From JACRCT01 sp049841135 (GTDB lineage Bacteria > Myxococcota > Myxococcia > Myxococcales > UBA5297), in NCBI GenBank assembly GCA_049841135.1, contig JASGHK010000005.1, forward strand, positions 62,001 through 126,000: 64,000 nt of DNA. Direction: 5' to 3'. Shown here in pieces: positions 9,719-18,410 of the stretch. How positions within the stretch are numbered: the first letter of the stretch is position 1; the number at the start of each line of letters is the position of its first letter. The position numbers and the translations under genes are program-made. The notes under the pieces were generated by a model. The model worked only from the letters and a program-made list of their open reading frames with translations. It searched no databases and had not been told where the DNA came from.

Positions 9719-9821
9719 AGACACTCTCGTGCTTGCGGAGGCCGGACACCAATTCCCGGCCAAAGCGCCGCCCGCGCGTAGCTCCCCGTCGTCCCGGGTA
9801 CAACGCGTCGATGAGGAACTG

Positions 9822-9858
9822 ACGGGGGGAGGGGGCAAAAGGCGCCCCCTCCCCCCGT
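9822..9858. repeat. 15-bp perfect G/C hairpin
   Basis: ACGGGGGGAGGGGGC pairs with GCCCCCTCCCCCCGT around a 7-base loop AAAAGGC. The left arm is G-rich enough for quadruplex formation. It is intergenic. Confidence 0.7.
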
Positions 9859-10059
9859 CCGCCCCTCTCCCCAAACCGACCAGCTACGCTCCCAGAAGGT
9901 CTCACCCTTGGATTGCGGCCTCGCCTCTGCGGCGGCATGCCCCAGCAACTGTTCGAGCTCTCCCGCGGAACGCAGGAACCAGATACAAGGGGCCGTCCTC
10001 CCTCGACACCCCGAGCTCGGAGCCCTCCCGCCTTGACGGCCGCCAGTGGCCCGAGCATT

Positions 10060-10082
10060 ATTTGGTTGGTCGTCCAACTTAT
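10060..10082. promoter_or_regulatory. Probable TetR-family operator
   Basis: GTTGG-TCGT-CCAAC (10065-10078) is an inverted repeat within ATTTGGTTGGTCGTCCAACT and lies 18-40 bp before the tetR start, where an autoregulated TetR promoter would have its operator. The local AT-rich ATTATTT at 10056-10063 could be part of the promoter. Confidence 0.6.
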
Positions 10083-10099
10083 CGCCATCGGGAGCGCCC

Positions 10100-10732
10100 A
10101 TGGGCAGGCCGTCCAACACCGAGGAACGCCGCCAGCAGATCCTCACCGCGATGATCCGGGTCATGGCGCGGCGCGGGTATGACGGCGCGGCGGTCGGCGA
10201 GATCGCCAAGGCCGCGCACCTGACCGCCGGGCTGGTGCACTACCACTTCAAGAGCAAGGAGGAGATCCTCCTCGCGCTCCTGGACCACATCGCCGCGCAG
10301 CACCTGGCGCGCCTCGACGAGCGCATGGCCGAGGCCGGCGGCAAGGCCGTGGAGGAGGTCGGCGCGTTCCTGGACGTGCACCTGGGCCTGGGCGCGCACG
10401 CCGATCCCGAGGCGCTGGCCTGCTGGAACCTCCTTTCGGGCGAGGCGCTGCGAAACAAGAAGGTGCGCGACCGCTTCGAGAAGGCCCTGGCGCAGATCGT
10501 CGGCAGGCTGGCGGCCGCCATCCGCAAGGGCCAGGAGCAGTGGGAGTTCTCCTGCGACGACGTGGACGCCGCCGCGGCCGCGCTGGTCGCGACCGTCCAG
10601 GGCTACTACGTCATGGGCGCCTCGGCCCGCTCCACCATCCCCAAGGGGTCGGCGGCGCGCTCGGCGCAGAAGATGGCCGAGGGCCTGCTCAAGCCCATCC
10701 GCCCGCTGGCCAAGGAGACCCGGCGCGCGTGA
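10100..10732 (+). CDS. TetR/AcrR-family transcriptional regulator
   Basis: A 210-residue one-component regulator. The N-terminal helix-turn-helix runs from RRQQILTAMIRVMARRGYDG through IAKAAHLTAGLVHYHFKSKEEIL, the classic TetR DNA-binding region; the C-terminal ligand domain is Ala-rich and not diagnostic. The ATG at 10100 is preferred over 10046 because GGAG lies 6-7 bases upstream and the earlier start would run through the operator. Its stop overlaps the start of the MFS gene (GTGA), so it is co-transcribed with and probably controls the exporter genes and itself. Confidence 0.93.
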   Translation: MGRPSNTEERRQQILTAMIRVMARRGYDGAAVGEIAKAAHLTAGLVHYHFKSKEEILLALLDHIAAQHLARLDERMAEAGGKAVEEVGAFLDVHLGLGAHADPEALACWNLLSGEALRNKKVRDRFEKALAQIVGRLAAAIRKGQEQWEFSCDDVDAAAAALVATVQGYYVMGASARSTIPKGSAARSAQKMAEGLLKPIRPLAKETRRA

Positions 10733-12000
10733 ACGCTCCCGGCCCGCTGGCGCCGTCCGCCCGCTCCACCGCGGCCAAGCTGGGCCTCTTGGGAGCGCTC
10801 TACTTCTCGCAGGGGCTGCCCTTCGGCTTCTTCACCCAGGCGCTGCCGGTGCTGCTGCGCAAGCAGGGCTACTCGCTCGAAGCCATCGGCCTCTCGTCGT
10901 TGTTGGCGCTGCCCTGGGCGCTCAAGTTCCTGTGGGCCCCGGCCGCCGACCGCTTCTACTGGCCGCGGCTCGGGCGCCGCAAATCCTGGCTCCTCCCCCT
11001 CCAGGCCCTCACCGTGCTCTCGTTGGGCGCGCTCGCGGCCTACGGCGACTCGCTGGGCTCGGCGCGCCTGCTGATGGCGATGACGCTCTGGCTCAACTTG
11101 CTCGCCGCGACCCAGGACATCTCCTCCGACGGCCTGGCGGTGGACCTGCTCGTGCCGGCGGAGCGCGGCGTGGCCAACGGCCTGCAGGTGGCCGGCTACC
11201 GCGTGGGGATGATCGTCGGAGGCGGCGTCCTGCTCGTCCTCTTCGATCGGTTGGGCTCCTCGGGCACCTTCGCCTCCATGGCGCTGCTGACGCTGCTCGC
11301 GAGCGTGCCGGTCGTCCTCTTGCGCGAGCCCGCTGCCCTGCCCTCGCCGGCCAGCGAGCGGCCCAGCGGGAAGCGTCCGCCGCACTTCCTGCGCCGGCCC
11401 GGTGCGCTGCGCATCCTCGCCCTGGTCATGACCTTCAAGGCCGGCGAGGCCTTCGCCACCGGGATGCTGCGTCCCTTCCTGGCCGACTCCGGCTTCACCC
11501 TGGAGGACGTCGGCTGGCTCCTGGGCACGGTGGGCTTCGTCAGCGGGCTCTTCGGGGCGCTCCTGGGCGGCGTGCTGGTCAACCGCGTCGGGCGTCGGCG
11601 CTCGCTGGTCGCCTTCGGCCTGCTGCAGTCGGCGGCGGTGGTCGGCTACGCGTGGATCGCGGCGGCGGCTCCCGGGCATGGAGCCTTCTACGCCGCCTGC
11701 GCGGCCGAGCACCTGGCGAGCGGGATGGCGACCGCCGCGCTCTTCACCTGCATGATGGACTGGTGCTCGAAGGACGCCGGCGCGACCGACTACACCGTGC
11801 AGGCGAGCGCGGTCGTCGTCTCCACCGGGCTCGCCTCCGCCGTCGCCGGCTTCAGCGCGAATTACCTGGGCTACCCCGCGCACTTCGCGTTGGCCGCGGC
11901 GCTCTCCCTCGCCTCGCTGGTCGCGGTCGCCTGCTGCTTCCCCACTTCGGCCAAGCCCCTCTTGGCAACATCCACAGACCGGGAGTCCCAGGCATGCTGA
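10729..12000 (+). CDS. AmpG-like MFS transporter
   Basis: About 423 residues and roughly 12 hydrophobic segments. The opening LGALYFSQGLPFGFFTQALPVLLR and later PWALKFLWAPAADRF and DISSDGLAVDLLVP segments match the AmpG/acetyl-CoA-transporter branch of the major facilitator superfamily. In AmpG the substrate is a cell-wall muropeptide; here the substrate is unknown. The GTG at 10729 overlaps the tetR stop in GTGA, indicating translational coupling. Regulation by the upstream TetR protein is inferred from this arrangement. Confidence 0.85.
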   Translation: MNAPGPLAPSARSTAAKLGLLGALYFSQGLPFGFFTQALPVLLRKQGYSLEAIGLSSLLALPWALKFLWAPAADRFYWPRLGRRKSWLLPLQALTVLSLGALAAYGDSLGSARLLMAMTLWLNLLAATQDISSDGLAVDLLVPAERGVANGLQVAGYRVGMIVGGGVLLVLFDRLGSSGTFASMALLTLLASVPVVLLREPAALPSPASERPSGKRPPHFLRRPGALRILALVMTFKAGEAFATGMLRPFLADSGFTLEDVGWLLGTVGFVSGLFGALLGGVLVNRVGRRRSLVAFGLLQSAAVVGYAWIAAAAPGHGAFYAACAAEHLASGMATAALFTCMMDWCSKDAGATDYTVQASAVVVSTGLASAVAGFSANYLGYPAHFALAAALSLASLVAVACCFPTSAKPLLATSTDRESQAC

Positions 12001-12028
12001 GCCTCGCACCCCGCCTTCGGAGGCCCCT

Positions 12029-12719
12029 TTGAGCGACTGGGCGAGCCCTCCTCGGAACCGATGGCGTGTCTGGGCGGCGCTGCTCGGCGTGCCCGCCACC
12101 CTGGCTGCCTGCTTCGCCGCGACCGGAGCCGCGCTGGTCGCTTCCGGAGGAGCTGCGCCGGACGCGCTCGACCGAACGATGCAGGCCTGGATGCCGCTCC
12201 CCATCGTCGTCGGCTTTGCCCTGGGCCTGCTCCTCACCCGCCGGCTCGCCGCACAAGACGGTTACGACCTCCACGCGCTCGGCTGGGCCAGGCCCACGCC
12301 GGTCGATTCTCGCGATTGGCCTGGGCTTGGGCCTTGCGGTCGAGACCGCCGACGCGTGGCTCCTCTACCCGCTCATCCAGGCCGCCGTTCCCAGCTTCGA
12401 CCCGTCCTTGCGAGCCCTGGGCCTGCCTGCAGCCTGCGCGATGCTCCTCGTCGCCATCGCCGGCGAAGAGACGCTCTTCCGCGGCTACGGCTTCCTCGAG
12501 CTCGGCCGGCGGCACGGGAAGGTCTGGGCCGTGGCGATCACCACCGTCCTCTACGCGGCCCTGGCTGGAGGCCAGGGCTTCCCGCTCGTCGCCTGGGCCA
12601 CTGGCTTCGGCCTGGTGTTGTGCGCGCTGCGCGAATGGCGCGGCAGCCTCTGGCCTGGCGCGATCGCTCACGCCATCGCGTCGCTGGGCCCGAAGATCGT
12701 GGCTGCCCTCTTCTCGTGA
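12029..12719 (+). CDS. CPBP-family intramembrane metalloprotease, frame-interrupted near 12304
   Basis: A small multi-pass membrane protein. The first part, from a TTG at 12029 preceded by CGGAGG, gives two hydrophobic segments (VWAALLGVPATLAACF, IVVGFALGLLLTRRL). The rest is in the next frame and holds the Abi/CPBP motifs: EETLFRG (EExxxR), a following hydrophobic helix, and a WPGAIAHAI His motif. The frame changes at GTCGATTCTCG (about 12304): one base extra or two missing. Restored length is about 230 residues, normal for the family. It ends the tetR-MFS operon. CPBP proteins process membrane or secreted peptides; the partner here is unknown. Confidence 0.75.
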
Positions 12720-12734
12720 GCGTCCCGAGCCCCG

Positions 12735-14072
12735 CTACTCCAGGTCGAACCGCCAGAGCTCGAAGTTGGTCCCCGGCTCCCAGGAAGACCCGCCGATCTG
12801 GACGCCGACGATCAGCTTTCGCCGGATCGGGTCCCACTTCGTCACCAGCACCTTCTTGGCCGTGGCATGGGCGAAGACGACCTCCTTCGTCATCAGCCGC
12901 TCCGCGACATCGACCCGTTGAACCCGGCAGCCGCCGGTGCACAGCTTGCCCGACCAGGAGTCCTCGCCGGCGACGACGTTGAAGACCGCGCCCGAGCCGT
13001 CATCGGCCATCCCCACCACCGTGCCATTCGTCGTAATACCCAGCTCGCCTTCCTGGGCGAAGCAGTTGCCGTTGTTGGTGGACCCGCAGCCTTCTCCGTA
13101 GATCTCGTAGATGTGTCCGCTCGCGTCGATCCAGCGCGAGGCGGGGTTGGCGTCGAACGCGCCGACGAGCTGCACCCCGCTGCTCCAGCCGCTGCTGGCG
13201 TACTTCTCCACAGCCCCGGTCAGCCCCACCCTGTAGAGGTACGTGCTGCTGGAGCCGACGGTGAAGAACTCCGCGTGGCCAGGGATGAGGACCATCTGCG
13301 TCCCTTGGTAGGTGAAGTTCCCCGAGGTCGCGCGCAGTGAGCCGCCGGCCAGCTCGTAGGTGCCGAAGTTGCGGTCCCAGGTGGTCGCCGGTCCGCAGAT
13401 GAACTCCTCCCCGAGGATGACCGATGAAGCGCACGACTCGGTGAGATAGCCGGAGACGAGCTTGTTCAGCTCCAGGTCGTAGACCGTGAGGATCGCCCGG
13501 TCCGCGACCGCGAGACGGGTGCCGTCGGAGGCCGCCGAGGTGATCTCCCGCGGGGAGGCCACCGTCTTGAGCACTGCGCCGCCGTCGGCCAGCAGATCGA
13601 TGCCGTGCTGGCGCACCACGATCAGCCCGCCCTTGGCGGGGAAGACGTCGATGATCGTCTCGGCGATCGCGTAGTAGGCGCCCGGGGTGAACCCCGCATC
13701 GCCCGGCCCAGTCCCACCGTCGAGCCTCGGCCCTGGACCCGCGTCGGGCGCGTTGCAGGCACAGGCTCCGAACGTCCCGTTCCAGAGACAGGTCTTGCTG
13801 CCCGTGCTCCCGTTCGGGCACACGCACCACTCGACCTCGCCCTGCGTGCAGGCGGGCGGCTCGCAGGAGCAGCGGCTCCAGCGCTCGGAGTAGCAGCTCT
13901 GGACTCCGCTCGTCCCGTCGGTGCAGGCGCAGACGACGGACTCCCAGTCGCGGCAGACTTGCGTGCCGGAACCGCCATCGGTCCGACCCGTGGGCACGAC
14001 CTCGACACAGGCGACGAGCCCGCCCACGGCCAGCGCGAGGGCGAGCGCGGTGGAAGCGAGTCGCGACGTCAT
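12735..14072 (-). CDS. Secreted Cys-rich lipoprotein, paralogue of the upstream gene
   Basis: About 445 residues from the ATG at 14072 (GGAGGCACC just upstream). The signal peptide ends in a lipobox-like GGLVACVE, then short Cys modules (CACTDGTSGVQSC, CVCPNGSTGSKTC), an Asp/Gly/Pro linker, and a domain with repeated beta-rich segments (IVVRQHGIDLLAD, SPREITSAASDGTRLAVAD) that resembles a propeller-type surface protein. The ATG overlaps the stop of the upstream paralogue (ATGA), so the two are co-translated. The shared blocks SPREIT, LAVAD, LTESCAS and CGP..WDR show tandem duplication. Function unknown; surface location inferred. Confidence 0.8.
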   Translation of the reverse strand: MTSRLASTALALALAVGGLVACVEVVPTGRTDGGSGTQVCRDWESVVCACTDGTSGVQSCYSERWSRCSCEPPACTQGEVEWCVCPNGSTGSKTCLWNGTFGACACNAPDAGPGPRLDGGTGPGDAGFTPGAYYAIAETIIDVFPAKGGLIVVRQHGIDLLADGGAVLKTVASPREITSAASDGTRLAVADRAILTVYDLELNKLVSGYLTESCASSVILGEEFICGPATTWDRNFGTYELAGGSLRATSGNFTYQGTQMVLIPGHAEFFTVGSSSTYLYRVGLTGAVEKYASSGWSSGVQLVGAFDANPASRWIDASGHIYEIYGEGCGSTNNGNCFAQEGELGITTNGTVVGMADDGSGAVFNVVAGEDSWSGKLCTGGCRVQRVDVAERLMTKEVVFAHATAKKVLVTKWDPIRRKLIVGVQIGGSSWEPGTNFELWRFDLE

Positions 14073-15523
14073 GGTGCCTCCGCCCGCAGCTCGTAGCCCT
14101 TGTAGTCCCAGCTCGAGTACCCCTCCGAGACCAGGTAGCCCATCAGGAAGCGATGGCCGTAGGGGTCCCACTTGGCGCCCAAGATCTTCCCAGGGTTGGC
14201 GAACACGACGTTGGTCTCGCCGACCACCAGCCTCTGGGCGATGTCGATGCGCTGCGCCTTGCAGCCCTTCTCGCAGACTCCGTCCCAGTACGAGCCGGAG
14301 GTGACCAGCGCCCAGAGGGTCCCGGCGCCGTCGTCCGCCATCGCCACGAACCATTCATCGCCGCCGAGCGTGCCCAACTCTCCGTCGCGGATGAAGCAGC
14401 CCCCGGTCTGCCAACCCGAGTTGGCCACGCAGCCCTGGGTGTAGATCTCGAGGAAGATTCCGTCCGATTGGATGAGGTGCTCGGGCGGAGCCCCGTCGAA
14501 GGCGAAGGCCATCGTGGCTGCGAAGTCGCCGTGATACGGCGAGTCGCCGTAGAAGGCGAGCGTGTGGTCCGACCCGACGCGGTGCAAGTAGAAGTCGGAC
14601 GGTGAGAGGTTGGTCGTGACGGTGATGAAGTCGTCGGTCCCCGGCACCCGCCGCATCGGCGTGCCCTCGTAGGTCCGCGGAGAAGACGTCGCGAGCTTGG
14701 CGCCGGTGGTCAGGTCGTAGATCGAGAACACGCGGTCCCAGTCGTTGCTCGGGCCACAGACGAAGCGCGCGCCGCTCACCACCACCGCCGAGGCGCAGGA
14801 CTCGGTGAGCATGACCGTGCGCAGCACGGAGAGCGAGACGTCGTAGACGCTGAGCATCGCCTTGTCCGCCACCGCCAGCAGCGTCCCGTCGAACCCCGCC
14901 GCGGTGATCTCGCGGGGCGAGCTGACCGTCGCCATCAGCGTGTTGGCCCCGTCCAGGAGGTCGATGCCGGTCTTGCGCACGACGATGAGGCCGCTCGGGA
15001 CGGGGAAGAAGTCGATGAGGGTGTCGGTGCCGAGGGAGACCGTCCCGGTGGCGAAGATGCCCGCGTCGGGATCGAAGCGGCTGGCGTCCGGTCCCGAAGG
15101 CTGAGAGGCGTCGCGACCCTGGGGCGTGACGCTGGCATCCGATCGCCATGGTTGTCCCGCATCCACGCGTGGCGTCGCCCCAGCATCTCGGCCCGGACCG
15201 ACGCAGGTACAGACGCCGAAGTAGCCCTCGTCGCCGCAGAGTCGCGCGCCGCGTCGGCCGTCGCCGCAGACGCACGCCTCCGACCGGCCGGGGACGCACG
15301 GCTCCAGACAGGCGCAGTCGCCGAAGCGACCGTCATCGCCGCAGACCTGGGCCCCGGGTCCTCCCCCGGTGCAGCGACAGGACAAGGTGGACCCGGGCTC
15401 GCAGCCTTGGCTGCCGTCGTCGCTGACCGCCGCATCCAGCTCGGTCAGGGTGACCGGCGCAAAGCAGCCCGAAGCGATGACGGCGGCGGCGAGGGCAAGG
15501 CCTGGAAGGAGTTGCTGCTTCAT
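14069..15523 (-). CDS. Secreted Cys-rich lipoprotein, first of a tandem pair
   Basis: About 484 residues from the ATG at 15523, after a GAGGGGAA site. The signal peptide with lipobox VIASGCFA is followed by three Cys modules of the type CRCTGGGPGAQVC / CVCGDGRRGARLC, an Asp/Ala/Gly linker, and a beta-rich domain sharing blocks with the next gene (SPREITAAGFDGTLLAVAD, LTESCASAVV, CGPSNDWDR). The stop overlaps the next start in ATGA. Other starts are possible further upstream in the same frame, but only this one opens directly on the signal peptide. Function unknown. Confidence 0.8.
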   Translation of the reverse strand: MKQQLLPGLALAAAVIASGCFAPVTLTELDAAVSDDGSQGCEPGSTLSCRCTGGGPGAQVCGDDGRFGDCACLEPCVPGRSEACVCGDGRRGARLCGDEGYFGVCTCVGPGRDAGATPRVDAGQPWRSDASVTPQGRDASQPSGPDASRFDPDAGIFATGTVSLGTDTLIDFFPVPSGLIVVRKTGIDLLDGANTLMATVSSPREITAAGFDGTLLAVADKAMLSVYDVSLSVLRTVMLTESCASAVVVSGARFVCGPSNDWDRVFSIYDLTTGAKLATSSPRTYEGTPMRRVPGTDDFITVTTNLSPSDFYLHRVGSDHTLAFYGDSPYHGDFAATMAFAFDGAPPEHLIQSDGIFLEIYTQGCVANSGWQTGGCFIRDGELGTLGGDEWFVAMADDGAGTLWALVTSGSYWDGVCEKGCKAQRIDIAQRLVVGETNVVFANPGKILGAKWDPYGHRFLMGYLVSEGYSSWDYKGYELRAEAP

Positions 15524-15615
15524 GAGTTCCCCTCGTTTGACCATTGGAGGGGAATACCCATACCACTCCGGCTGCCACCGGCCCCGTGAAGACTGTCGTG
15601 GGGGACTATCGCTCG

Positions 15616-15858
15616 CTACTCGTCCGCCTCGCCGCTGAGCGGCTCCTGCCGCGCCCGCCGCTCCTGCACCGTGAGCTTCTGCTTCTCGTAGCGCCGCGGG
15701 TTGCCGCACATGGGGCACGAGCAGGGCTTCCCGTGCGTCGAGACCAGCAGCCCGAGGTGGCGGGCCTTCCACTCGCCCTCGCGGCGGACGAAGGGCAGGC
15801 GCTTCACCTTGCGCTCCATTCGCTGGTGCTGGCTGCGACGGTAGCCCCGGTCTCTCAC
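15616..15858 (-). CDS. Small conserved protein with CxCxxCGNPRR motif
   Basis: 80 residues from a GTG at 15858 preceded by GAGGAG. The middle has KPCSCPMCGNPRRY and then KLTVQERRARQE, a pattern I recognise from a widespread family of very small, basic, Cys-containing hypothetical proteins. Zinc binding is inferred from the closely spaced Cys residues. It stands alone between two lipoprotein genes. No function is known to me. Confidence 0.65.
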   Translation of the reverse strand: MRDRGYRRSQHQRMERKVKRLPFVRREGEWKARHLGLLVSTHGKPCSCPMCGNPRRYEKQKLTVQERRARQEPLSGEADE

Positions 15859-15909
15859 GGCATTCTCCTCGTGCCCTTCCAGACGCCCGGGGCCGCGCCC
15901 AAATTAGGG

Positions 15910-17259
15910 TCAGCGCGCCAGCGCCACCTCGATCGGCGCGAAGCCGAGCGAGACGACCGGCGTCGTCGCCAGCTCGCCCGAGTGCGCGTGGAAGACGTGG
16001 ATGCCGTTCTCGCAGCTGGCGTTGTTGGAGATCGTCGAGCAGGGATCCGGGTAGAAGAGCAGGTCGCCGACGCGGTCGAGCGCCAGGTCGTCCACGTGCT
16101 CGGAGGCAAAGGTGTTCCAGGTCTCGTCGCGCGTGCCGCCGACGCAGTTGAGGTGCGAGGACGGGCCGGGACCGAACTCGGTGTGCGTGATGATCCAGTA
16201 GTTGGTCTCGGTCAGCACCTCGAAGCCGCCGCCCTCGGCGCCCGTATCGATGTCGTAGTCGGCGGCCTTCAGGGTCTTGAGATCCACCTTCTCGTACCCG
16301 CTGCCACCCTGCATCAGCGGCCGCGGCTCGCTGACGTAGAGCATCCCTGCCGCGCAGTCGACCGGCATGTCGAACTTCGGGCGGACCGCCAGGACGATCC
16401 CCTGGACGCCCTGCGTCGCCGGGTCGGCGTCGACGACGCGCTCGGCGCCGCTCTTGTCGAGGTCGACGACCGCGAGCACCGCCGGCAGCGCCGAGGGAAT
16501 GCCCGGATTGGCGTGGTCGTCGCGGCGAAGCTGCACGAACACCCGGCGCCCGCAGCTGGTCAGGCGGTCGGCTTCCGGCTGCCCGTCGGAGTCGGCCAGG
16601 ACGGCGAGGTCGATCGGCGTCTTGGCCTTGGTGACGAGGTCGACCTCCAGCAGCGCCGCACGCTCGAACTGGCTGACGACCGCGGTGTGGTCGTCCACCA
16701 GGGTCACGTCGCGGGGATCGGCGCCGCTCTCGAGCGCGATCTCCGCCGTGACCTCGAGCGTCCTGGCGTCGAAGACGGTGAGCTTGTCATCGGGCGTGGG
16801 GTGCACGGCCACGCAGCGCGAGCCCAGACACTTGGCGCTCCCGACCGCGGCGCCGAGGTCGCCAGTGGCCTTGACGGTGAACGGCTCGACGACCTGGAGC
16901 GAAGCCACCTTGCCTTCGCGGCTCATGGCGACCAGGCGAGGCTCGGCGGCCTGGCCAGCGTCGGGGCTGGCGGTGCTCGCATCGGCGCTGTCGACGACCT
17001 CGGCGTCGGAGGCGGTGGCGGAGGCGGAGGCGTCGACGGTTGCGGTCGATGCGTCCGGCTTGGAGACGACCGCGGCGTCCGAGACGGTGGCCGTGGCGTC
17101 CGAGGCGGAGGCCGTGGCATCCGCGCCACCCGGCTGGGAGGCGTCGGGGCCCGTGGTGGCGCCGTTGCTGCAGCCGGCTGCGGCGAGCGCCAGAAGAGCG
17201 GTGAGGAGGCTGCTGCGGAGGAGGTCGGTCGGGTTGGTCGAAATCATTCGCGGGGCCAT
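15910..17259 (-). CDS. Surface lipoprotein with Asp/Ala-rich linker and propeller-like domain
   Basis: About 449 residues. The signal peptide ends ALAAAGCSNG (lipobox AAGC), then about 65 residues of Asp/Ala/Ser/Thr linker (DASTATVDASAS style), then a domain with recurring segments such as LTVFDARTLEVTAEIAL and LLEVDLVTKAKTPIDL, suggestive of a YncE-like beta-propeller. Four pairs of Cys in the domain suggest disulphides. Starts at 17298, 17259 or 17247 are possible; none has a strong ribosome-binding site. Function unknown. Confidence 0.7.
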   Translation of the reverse strand: MAPRMISTNPTDLLRSSLLTALLALAAAGCSNGATTGPDASQPGGADATASASDATATVSDAAVVSKPDASTATVDASASATASDAEVVDSADASTASPDAGQAAEPRLVAMSREGKVASLQVVEPFTVKATGDLGAAVGSAKCLGSRCVAVHPTPDDKLTVFDARTLEVTAEIALESGADPRDVTLVDDHTAVVSQFERAALLEVDLVTKAKTPIDLAVLADSDGQPEADRLTSCGRRVFVQLRRDDHANPGIPSALPAVLAVVDLDKSGAERVVDADPATQGVQGIVLAVRPKFDMPVDCAAGMLYVSEPRPLMQGGSGYEKVDLKTLKAADYDIDTGAEGGGFEVLTETNYWIITHTEFGPGPSSHLNCVGGTRDETWNTFASEHVDDLALDRVGDLLFYPDPCSTISNNASCENGIHVFHAHSGELATTPVVSLGFAPIEVALAR

Positions 17260-17457
17260 CAGCAAAGCAGGTGCCAGGGTTCGTTCCAGAGGGAACACCT
17301 CGGCAGACTACTGCTTTGACGCGGGCGGGCGCGCCTCGGAGCTTCAGAAAACTGAGTGCGCCTCATCGCGCCCTGGCGCGAATGCTAGAACCGACTTGTC
17401 CTCGAAGACCGCGTTGTCGCGGCTGTTGCCGGCTGCAGGGTATGGACGGGAACGCGC

Positions 17458-18312
17458 TCACTCGACCTCGAAGACCACCCGGGCCCTCGTCACCTTCGGC
17501 CACTCCGCGGTCTTCATCCGCACGCCGCCGCCGCACAGGGTGAAGGACTTGCCGTGGGACTTCGGGGCCAGCTTCTCGGTGCGCTCGCCGCAATCCATGT
17601 AGGTCACTCCGCCCTCGTCCTCGAGCATGACCCGCATCTTCACTTTGACCTTGGCGTCGGTCGGGTTGCCCAGGAGCAGCGCGACCTTGGGCCGGGTCTT
17701 CAGCCCCGCGTCCTTGCTGGCCTGATCGAGCTCCTCGGCAGTGGGGACGTTCGTCAGCACGACCTGCTCCACGACCACGCCCCCGACCTTCTGGTTCACC
17801 GGCGCCCCGGCCTGCGTGAGCGGGAAGGCCTGGTTGAGCGCGAGCGGCGTCACCGACGCGATGAGATGGACCTGGGACAGGCTCTTCCACGCCCCGATCC
17901 GCAAGGGCATGCTCGGGTCGATGCCCACGGAGGTCGTCTTCTTCTCGCCGTCGATCGTCAGGGTCTTGGATCCCTCGAAGAGCGAAGCGCCGGACTCGTC
18001 CTCCAGCTTCACGGTCACCGAGAGGATGGCTTTGGCCTGGTTCGGGTTATTGACGATCAGCGCCAGGAACGGGTTCCAGTGGTCGTTGGGGTTCGTCTCC
18101 GCCTTGGCGAGGTTCTCGGGCTTCGGCAGGCGGTGCAGCTCGACACGCTCGACGACGAGCTCGCCCACCTTCTGGCCGAGCTGCGCGGCGCCGTCGACGA
18201 CCTTGGCGACCTTGTCGGCGGCGAGCAGGTCTCCTTCCGCCCGCGCGACGCCCCCGGTCGTCAGAAGGGACGCCATCGAGACGATCAGCAGGGCTCTTGC
18301 AAGGGTCTGCAT
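17458..18312 (-). CDS. Secreted protein with two duplicated domains
   Basis: About 284 residues from the ATG at 18312, preceded by GGAGGAAG. A signal peptide ends near VARAEG. The mature part is an internal duplication: VGELVVERVELHRLPKPENL…FLALIVNNPNQAKAILSVTVKLEDESG is repeated as VGGVVVEQVVLTNVPTAEEL…VALLLGNPTDAKVKVKMRVMLEDEGG. Each half looks like a small beta-sandwich. No lipobox. Not recognised as a named family. It sits within the lipoprotein island but is not a lipoprotein itself. Confidence 0.72.
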   Translation of the reverse strand: MQTLARALLIVSMASLLTTGGVARAEGDLLAADKVAKVVDGAAQLGQKVGELVVERVELHRLPKPENLAKAETNPNDHWNPFLALIVNNPNQAKAILSVTVKLEDESGASLFEGSKTLTIDGEKKTTSVGIDPSMPLRIGAWKSLSQVHLIASVTPLALNQAFPLTQAGAPVNQKVGGVVVEQVVLTNVPTAEELDQASKDAGLKTRPKVALLLGNPTDAKVKVKMRVMLEDEGGVTYMDCGERTEKLAPKSHGKSFTLCGGGVRMKTAEWPKVTRARVVFEVE

Positions 18313-18410
18313 ACTTCCTCCATCGAGTGAGAGAAGGGTCGGGAGCACCGCCTCCGGCGGAGACGGGGCTCACCCAGGCCTGGGCGGGACTGTACCCGAG
18401 AAGTCGCGGG

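Larger units (their letters stand above)
9582..10059. other. Non-coding stretch with two strong hairpins
   Basis: No convincing gene between the zinc-ribbon ORF and the tetR promoter. It contains a terminator-like hairpin (9680-9718) and a long G/C-homopurine hairpin (9822-9858). The open frames across it have compositions typical of shadow frames. Confidence 0.5.

Noticed and set aside
10003..10024. Sequence resembling repeat A (CCTCGACACCCCGAGCTCGG)
   Set aside because: Only part of the core matches and the loop differs; not counted as a copy.
15544..17319. Plus-strand open frame of about 590 codons opposite the lipoprotein at 15910
   Set aside because: Low-complexity Arg/Asp/Val/Gly composition typical of antisense to high-GC genes; no domain, no start signal.
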